This document shows, piece after piece, positions 37,769-42,008 of a stretch of DNA of 42,008 bases. Source of the DNA: Bacillota bacterium. GTDB lineage: Bacteria; Bacillota; Clostridia; Christensenellales; UMGS416. The DNA is taken from the NCBI GenBank assembly GCA_023409755.1, contig JAEYRA010000035.1:1-42008 (forward strand). The letters are read 5' to 3'. The position numbers and the translations under genes were made by a program. The stretch's first letter is position 1, and every line of letters begins with the position of its first letter. Below the pieces are notes generated by a model that was not told where the DNA came from, made no database searches, and saw only the letters and a list, made by a program, of their open reading frames with translations.

Positions 37769-39130
37769 TTACACGCGGATGGACTTCCACCGGCCCTGCC
37801 GCACCCGCCAGATGTACAGGCCCGTGCGGATGAGGAAATCGGCCAGCAGCATCCAAATGACACCGATGACACCGACCTGCCAGGAACGGTGAAGTCCCCA
37901 GCTCATGGCGATGCGAATGATCCAGATGCCAAGAATGGTGGAATACATGACGAACTTGATGTCACCGCCGGTGCGCAGCGTGGCCGAGAGGATCGTGACC
38001 GCCGCCATGAACGGCGCACCCAGCGCCAGCACCCGGATGCACTGCACCGAAAGCGCCAACACGTCAGCTTCATCGGTATACGCCCCGGCAATGGGCTGGG
38101 CAAACAGCGCCAGAGCACCGCTGATGACGATCATCATGGCGATGGCAAGGGCAGTGGAGCAGGTATTGATGCGCTCGGCACGATGTGGGTCACCCGCCCC
38201 CAGGCTGTGGCCCACCAGTGTGGCGGTAGCCATGCCCAGACCGAAGCTTGGCATGAAGGAGATGGAATTGATGTTCATGACAATGGGATAGGTGACCTTA
38301 TCCACAGCGGCCATGGTGTAGATGAGGATGTTGAGCACCAAAAAACCGCCCTGCATGACCATCTGCTCCATCGCCGCGGGCAGGCCGATGTTGAGGATGC
38401 GTTTGACCATACCGAGCTCCAGCCGGAAGCCGTCGTGTCGGCTAAGGCTGATGCGCCCCCTCCCCCGGTAAAGCGCCACGACCATGATGAGCCCGCCCAG
38501 GAACCGCGCGGCCACCGCCGCCCAGGCCGCCCCGGCAATGCCCATGTGCATCACGTTAATAAGGAAGATGCCGATGATGAGATAGGCCACGTTGACGATG
38601 AGCGACACCACCAGCGGCAGCACCATGTTGCCCACGCCACGGTAGATGCCTGAGATCACGATGTTGATCGTCAGCGGCGGCAGGCTGAGGAGAAGGATGC
38701 GAAACAGGATAGCCCCCTGCTCGTAATACTCCGGTTGGGTGGCCCGGGGGATGAACAGATTGAGGAGCGGCTGGTAGAACACCAAACAAAGCACCGTCAG
38801 CACAACCGAGCAATACACCACCAGGATGAGGCTTTGCAGGGCAGCTTTGCGCACGCCCACGCCGTCGCCTTCCCCTGTCAGGCGAGAGATGATGACCGTG
38901 GCCCCGGTGGAGAGAGCCGCAAAAGCGGCCTGCAGAAAGAAGAACAGCGAGTTGACCATGCCGGAGGCCGCCAGCGCCACCGCGCTGATGCCGCCCACGA
39001 GTATCGTCATGAACACGCCGATCATCATGGCCAGCACCTGTTCCAGAATGGACGGCCAGCCCAGCTTCAAAATATCGGCGGTAATCCCCCGCCAGGCAGC
39101 CAGCTTTCCATCCGGCGCGTGTGTCTGCAT
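37769..39130 (-). CDS. MATE family efflux transporter
   Basis: A 453-residue membrane protein with about twelve hydrophobic helices in two homologous halves, the MATE layout. Typical pieces are ILKLGWPSILEQVLAMMIGV at the start of the first half, ALAASGMVNSLFFF, VGNMVLPLVVSLIVNV, and in the second half GLPAAMEQMVMQGGFL and FGLGMATATLVGHSLGAGDP. Such transporters export cationic drugs or metabolites in exchange for Na+ or H+. The start at 39130 has GGGGGAG upstream. A good promoter lies at 39183-39211. The substrate cannot be inferred, and neighbouring genes do not help. Confidence 0.94.
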   Translation of the reverse strand: MQTHAPDGKLAAWRGITADILKLGWPSILEQVLAMMIGVFMTILVGGISAVALAASGMVNSLFFFLQAAFAALSTGATVIISRLTGEGDGVGVRKAALQSLILVVYCSVVLTVLCLVFYQPLLNLFIPRATQPEYYEQGAILFRILLLSLPPLTINIVISGIYRGVGNMVLPLVVSLIVNVAYLIIGIFLINVMHMGIAGAAWAAVAARFLGGLIMVVALYRGRGRISLSRHDGFRLELGMVKRILNIGLPAAMEQMVMQGGFLVLNILIYTMAAVDKVTYPIVMNINSISFMPSFGLGMATATLVGHSLGAGDPHRAERINTCSTALAIAMMIVISGALALFAQPIAGAYTDEADVLALSVQCIRVLALGAPFMAAVTILSATLRTGGDIKFVMYSTILGIWIIRIAMSWGLHRSWQVGVIGVIWMLLADFLIRTGLYIWRVRQGRWKSIRV

Positions 39131-39182
39131 CAGTGTCTCCCCCGTCGAATTCTACCACCGGCCCCATCGCCGCAGTTACTCC

Positions 39183-39211
39183 ATCATAGCCGAACCGGCC
39201 CCCACTGGCAA
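39183..39211 (-). promoter_or_regulatory. Sigma-A promoter of the MATE gene
   Basis: Minus strand TTGCCA (39206-39211), 17-nt spacer, TATGAT (39183-39188), about 52 nt before the start codon. Confidence 0.75.
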
Positions 39212-39275
39212 GAATAAACCGGCTCATTGGCGCATTCTGCACAGGAACAGCACGCAATTCCTGACGTTTCCCACA

Positions 39276-39304
39276 TTGTGCCGGCATTTTACATTTGTTA
39301 TAAT
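39276..39304 (+). promoter_or_regulatory. Sigma-A promoter of the SIS-domain gene
   Basis: TTGTGC (39276-39281), 17-nt spacer, TATAAT (39299-39304). The leader is about 88 nt and contains a small hairpin (GGGTTGGC 39341-39348 with GCTAGCCC 39352-39359). Confidence 0.75.
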
Positions 39305-39398
39305 GGTTTTGTCAAAGACTGTGGGAGATGGAGATGACGTGGGTTGGCAGTGCTAGCCCGGCATTTTATCTGTGCGCTGCAAATAAAGGAGTGTACCC

Positions 39399-39965
39399 AT
39401 GTCCGAGCGAAATTACAGTTCAATCGCCAAGCAAGTCATCCGGTTGGAAGGCAGCGCCGTCGCGCGGTTGGCCGACACGCTGGACGGTGACACCTTTGAC
39501 GCGCTGGTGGCCCTTCTGCTCAAGTGCAAGGCTGCTGGCGGACGCATCATCGTGACTGGCAAGGGCAACTCCGGCATGGTCGCCCGTAAGATCAGCTACA
39601 GCCTGTGCTGTGTGGACATCCCTGCGGTGTTCCTGGCCTCCGGCGAGGGGGTACATGCCACCACCGGCCTCATTCAGCCCGGCGACATCCTCATTGCCGT
39701 CTCCCGCGGGGGCGACTCGGAGGAAGTGGTGGAACTGATGAAAATCGCCCGGCAGCGCAGTGCGCGCATTGTGGTCGTCACAGCTAACCCGGCGTCACCT
39801 ATGGCGCTCTTAAGCGACCTGATGCTGCGGGTATCCATCGACCGAGACGCCGAAGCACACGACTACCTGGCCACCTCCAGTATGCTGGCGATGATTGCAG
39901 TGTTTGACGCAGTGGCGCTGTCCATTCAGCCAAGCAAGCGCTTGCAGCAACTGGCTGACAAATAA
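39399..39965 (+). CDS. SIS-domain sugar-phosphate isomerase (KdsD/GutQ-like, no CBS domains)
   Basis: A 188-residue single SIS domain. Phosphosugar-binding motifs are TGKGNSGMVARKIS (GKGNSG 54-59) and IAVSRGGDSEEVVEL (SRGG 102-105); SGEGVHATTGLIQPGD and the C-terminal YLATSSMLAMIAVFDA match the arabinose-5-phosphate isomerase core. KdsD and GutQ carry two CBS domains after this part, absent here, so this is the short form found in Firmicutes and archaea, which may isomerise another ketose or hexulose phosphate. AAAGGAGTG precedes ATG 39399. It has its own promoter and a strong terminator, so it is monocistronic. Confidence 0.88.
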   Translation: MSERNYSSIAKQVIRLEGSAVARLADTLDGDTFDALVALLLKCKAAGGRIIVTGKGNSGMVARKISYSLCCVDIPAVFLASGEGVHATTGLIQPGDILIAVSRGGDSEEVVELMKIARQRSARIVVVTANPASPMALLSDLMLRVSIDRDAEAHDYLATSSMLAMIAVFDAVALSIQPSKRLQQLADK

Positions 39966-39977
39966 AACCAAAACATT

Positions 39978-40005
39978 CGCTGCCCCATAATGGGGCAGCG
40001 TTTTT
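39978..40005 (+). terminator. Rho-independent terminator of the SIS-domain gene
   Basis: CGCTGCCCC pairs with GGGGCAGCG around CATAATG-type loop, followed by TTTTT (40001-40005), 13 nt after the stop. Confidence 0.92.
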
Positions 40006-40038
40006 AACTCCACCGCGAAAGCAGAAAGGAGCACTCCA

Positions 40039-40437
40039 TTGATTTCACCGGCTCTGCATTTCCCCGGTACCTGCGGGGAGGCAATCGCCCTCTACGAGCG
40101 GGTGTTTGCCGCCACCGATAAGCAAATCGAGTACTACCGCGATGCCCCGCCTAACCCTGGCTTCGACGTGACGGAAGACATGAGAGACCAGGTGATGCAC
40201 GCCAGTCTCACCATCTGCGGTACACCGGTCAACTTCAGTGACAGCGCCGATCCCGTCTCCGCCGGCAACATGATCTGTCTTAACGTGTTCCTCGACTCAG
40301 CGGACGGCGTACGCCGCGCCTGGGAGGGTCTCAAAGAAGGCGGTACGGTTGTGGTGGAGCTGGGGCCTCAGTTCTTCAGCCCATTGTATGCCGCCGTGGT
40401 GGACCGTTTCGGCATCAAGTGGCAATTGATCTCCTGA
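40039..40437 (+). CDS. VOC-family (PhnB/glyoxalase-like) protein
   Basis: A 132-residue protein of the vicinal oxygen chelate fold, PhnB/YjdN subgroup: SPALHFPGTCGEAIALYERVF at the start, MHASLTICGTPVNFSDS in the middle and GPQFFSPLYAAVVDRFGIKWQL at the end, the standard PhnB ending (FWG-x-x-Y-G-x-x-D-x-FG-x-x-W). The start is a TTG at 40039 with AAGGAG 8 nt upstream; no ATG is available nearby. Members of this subgroup mostly lack known activity, though some bind metals or antibiotics. A terminator follows at 40461-40490. Confidence 0.85.
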   Translation: MISPALHFPGTCGEAIALYERVFAATDKQIEYYRDAPPNPGFDVTEDMRDQVMHASLTICGTPVNFSDSADPVSAGNMICLNVFLDSADGVRRAWEGLKEGGTVVVELGPQFFSPLYAAVVDRFGIKWQLIS

Positions 40438-40460
40438 GCGATCGAAACTCATAGTAAAAC

Positions 40461-40490
40461 GAAACCCGTCAGCACAGATGGGTTTCTTTT
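40461..40490 (+). terminator. Rho-independent terminator after the VOC gene
   Basis: AAACCCGTC pairs with GATGGGTTT (one G-U) around AGCACA, then CTTTTC. Confidence 0.8.
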
Positions 40491-40559
40491 CATTTGCTCG
40501 CAAACCCAGAAGCTAGGCAGATGATTTGCCAGTAACCATTCAAGATTACCCGCGGATGT

Positions 40560-41120
40560 TCAGAATCTCATTCGCATGATGAACAGCAGAAAGAGGATAA
40601 CCAGCAAGCCGATGATGGACAGCACGGTGATGGTGGCCCGTAACTTTCTCTCATCACGCAGCAGAAACGTCAGGAACTGATACCCGGCAATGCCAATCCA
40701 TCCGCCCAGACAATTGAGTATGATATCATCAACATCGGATACCCCGATGCCTAAAAGGCCCTGAATGACTTCGACACACAGACTCACCAGAAATACAGTC
40801 AGCAGACTGGTTTCTGCTCTTTTGTGCTCTTTGAAGAATAGCAGATAGAAGCCCAATGGCAGAAACAGGACAACATTACCAGCCACATTGCCCAGAGCAA
40901 ACACCTTCGAAGAACTCCCGAATGTGAACTCCATGATGCTATGGAAAGGGATGAGGTTGATGGATCTCACGATTACCCTTTGACTGTTAAACAGCTCCAG
41001 CAGCGTGATTCTTGAAAAGAACAGCATGTTGAGCAGTAATAGGATGTAACAGACGAAAACAACTGTTACGAAGCGTGTCTGCCATCGCTTCTGTCCATTC
41101 CCATTGCCAGCATTTCTCAT
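40560..41120 (-). CDS. VanZ-like membrane protein
   Basis: A 186-residue protein starting MRNAGNGNGQKRWQ at 41120, with GAGGGGG upstream; the TTG at 41156 has no ribosome binding site. It has four to five helices: about 17-37, 78-95, 103-122, 130-152 and 163-184. VanZ signature pieces are NLIPFHSI, GNVVLFLPLGFYLLFF and GVSDVDDIILNCLGGWIG. VanZ confers low-level teicoplanin resistance in enterococci, but most VanZ-like proteins are of unknown role at the cell envelope. No vancomycin genes are nearby. Its base composition (more A+T) differs from most neighbours. The stretch 41121-41233 has only short dyads. Confidence 0.88.
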   Translation of the reverse strand: MRNAGNGNGQKRWQTRFVTVVFVCYILLLLNMLFFSRITLLELFNSQRVIVRSINLIPFHSIMEFTFGSSSKVFALGNVAGNVVLFLPLGFYLLFFKEHKRAETSLLTVFLVSLCVEVIQGLLGIGVSDVDDIILNCLGGWIGIAGYQFLTFLLRDERKLRATITVLSIIGLLVILFLLFIMRMRF

Positions 41121-41233
41121 CCCATCCCCCTCTTCATGCCTCTCTGCCGTACCCAATCAATCCCCACTACCTCAACCGGACGACCCGAACCGACTTCTCT
41201 GTTCCCTGAGCAAGGCAGGTGGATGGCCCCTCC

Positions 41234-41908
41234 TCAGGCCTTCGGCTCCACCTTGGCGGCCTTGGCACGGGCGGGCCGGGTCAGCCTGGCATAGTAACCG
41301 CACCAGGGCCGCACCGGGCACAGCTCGCACTCGGGCTTGCGGGCGTGGCAGATGATCCGACCATGGCGGATGAGCCAGTGATGAGCCCGGCTCCATTTCT
41401 CTTGTGGGATGGCCCCCATCAGCTGTTTTTCGGTCTCCTGGGGCGTTTTGGCATGGGCCAGGCCAATGCGGTTGGACACACGGAACACATGGGTATCCAC
41501 GGCGATGGCATCCTGCCCAAAGGCATTGGACAGCACAACGTTGGCGGTCTTGCGCCCCACCCCCGGCAAGGCGGAGAGTTCCTCCATGTTATCCGGCACC
41601 TGGCCGCCATGCCGCTCCAGAATGGCGCGGCTCGTCAATAGAATGTTCTTGGCCTTGGTGTGGTAGAATCCGCAGCTCTTGACCCAAGGTTCCAGTTCCT
41701 GCTGGGTCAGTGCGGCAAAGTCCTCCGGCGTGTGATAGTGCGGGAAAAGTTCCGCCGTCACCTTGTTCACCTGCCGGTCGGTGCACTGGGCAGAGAGAAT
41801 CGTAGCCACCAGCAATTCAAAGGGTGTATGGAACTCCAGCGCACAAACGGCCTCAAAATGTGCGGCCTCCAGCGCTTCCAGCACCTGGGCCACGTCCTTT
41901 TTTCTCAT
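41234..41908 (-). CDS. nth: Endonuclease III (DNA glycosylase/AP lyase)
   Basis: A 224-residue base-excision repair enzyme that removes oxidised pyrimidines and cuts at abasic sites. The start MRKKDVAQVLEAL at 41908 has GAGGGGAG 6 nt upstream; the longer frame begins next to the promoter and is rejected. The helix-hairpin-helix LPGVGRKTANVVL carries catalytic Lys120, the catalytic Asp138 is in VDTHVFRVSNR, and the 4Fe-4S ligands are Cys187, Cys194, Cys197 and Cys203 (spacing C-x6-C-x2-C-x5-C). Length and motifs are standard. It is upstream of the VanZ-like gene with a 113-nt gap. Confidence 0.97.
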   Translation of the reverse strand: MRKKDVAQVLEALEAAHFEAVCALEFHTPFELLVATILSAQCTDRQVNKVTAELFPHYHTPEDFAALTQQELEPWVKSCGFYHTKAKNILLTSRAILERHGGQVPDNMEELSALPGVGRKTANVVLSNAFGQDAIAVDTHVFRVSNRIGLAHAKTPQETEKQLMGAIPQEKWSRAHHWLIRHGRIICHARKPECELCPVRPWCGYYARLTRPARAKAAKVEPKA

Positions 41909-41956
41909 TGGTTGCTCCCCTCCAGGTTTGTGCCGCTCCCATACGGCGGCACATTC

Positions 41957-41985
41957 AGTATACGTCGGGGGCAAGGTGCGTTCAA
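41957..41985 (-). promoter_or_regulatory. Sigma-A promoter of nth
   Basis: Minus strand TTGAAC (41980-41985), 17-nt spacer, TATACT (41957-41962), 48 nt before the start codon. Confidence 0.8.
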
Positions 41986-42008
41986 GTGCAGGTGCGGCAC
42001 GGCACGGC

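Noticed and set aside
37339..37833. A 164-codon open frame on the plus strand across the structured region
   Set aside because: The translation is rich in Arg, Cys and Pro with no family pattern, no ribosome binding site at its start, and it runs through hairpins, repeats and into the MATE gene. Structure explains the sequence better than coding.
40560..41120. Glycopeptide resistance locus
   Set aside because: Only a VanZ-like protein is present; no vanH, vanA, vanX or vanRS genes are nearby, and VanZ-like proteins are widespread without resistance.
1..42008. tRNA, rRNA, CRISPR array, prophage or insertion sequence
   Set aside because: No cloverleaf-like sequence with a T-loop, no evenly spaced direct repeats beyond the 37.4-kb element, and no transposase or integrase motifs were found by eye.

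Overview
The window is a GC-rich, gene-dense chromosomal stretch from a low-oxygen Firmicute, most likely a high-GC member of the Clostridia (Oscillospiraceae-like). The evidence is strong AGGAGG-type ribosome binding sites, sigma-A promoters with 17-bp spacers, a Rex operator on adhE, a Bacillus-type PurR box pair before purA, a YerC-pcrA-ligA cluster and a TepA-YlzJ pair. The species is an inference. There is no rRNA, tRNA, CRISPR array, prophage or insertion sequence that I can recognise; nearly everything looks like chromosomal core or near-core gene content.

Layout. 1-4.2 kb: the 5' part of tldD, a small lipoprotein, rarA, a small membrane protein with a GNAT acetyltransferase, and an XRE regulator. 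4.4-9.6 kb: an ABC-2 exporter operon (ATPase and two permeases) divergent from a LuxR-type two-component system, arranged like the Bacillus LnrJK/LnrLMN resistance module, with an inverted-repeat operator between them. 9.7-13.2 kb: a P-loop protein, a second GNAT, and an nfeD-flotillin operon. 13.4-17.3 kb: purA preceded by an FAD oxidoreductase under a shared PurR-like control region, and a QueG-like iron-sulfur protein. 17.4-19.5 kb: a tiny internally duplicated hydrophobic protein, a PspC-domain protein and a membrane-anchored GH18 protein whose promoter predicts a leaderless mRNA. 19.6-26 kb: one operon FAH hydrolase-yerC-pcrA-ligA-AIR synthase-like. 26-31.8 kb: a corrinoid-protein activator (RACE type), a flavin amine oxidase, a DUF1801 protein, TepA, YlzJ and a third GNAT. 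32-37.2 kb: adhE with a Rex site, divergent from a GH36 alpha-galactosidase. 37.2-37.8 kb: a gene-free, highly structured stretch. 37.8-42 kb: MATE exporter, SIS-domain isomerase, VOC protein, VanZ-like protein and endonuclease III.

The least explained parts are two noncoding stretches. At 37392-37669 a roughly 280-nt sequence is closed by a 9-bp terminal stem followed by a T-rich run. It holds two 59-nt copies of an element whose 28-nt cores are identical while their flanking 8-bp stems have different sequences yet remain perfectly self-complementary. At 31872-32042 a predicted transcript start coincides with the 5' strand of a long-range stem that encloses a possible pseudoknot ahead of a GNAT gene. 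Regulation that can be read with more confidence: Rex on adhE, PurR-type boxes on the FAD oxidoreductase-purA operon, and promoters nested in upstream terminator hairpins at two places.
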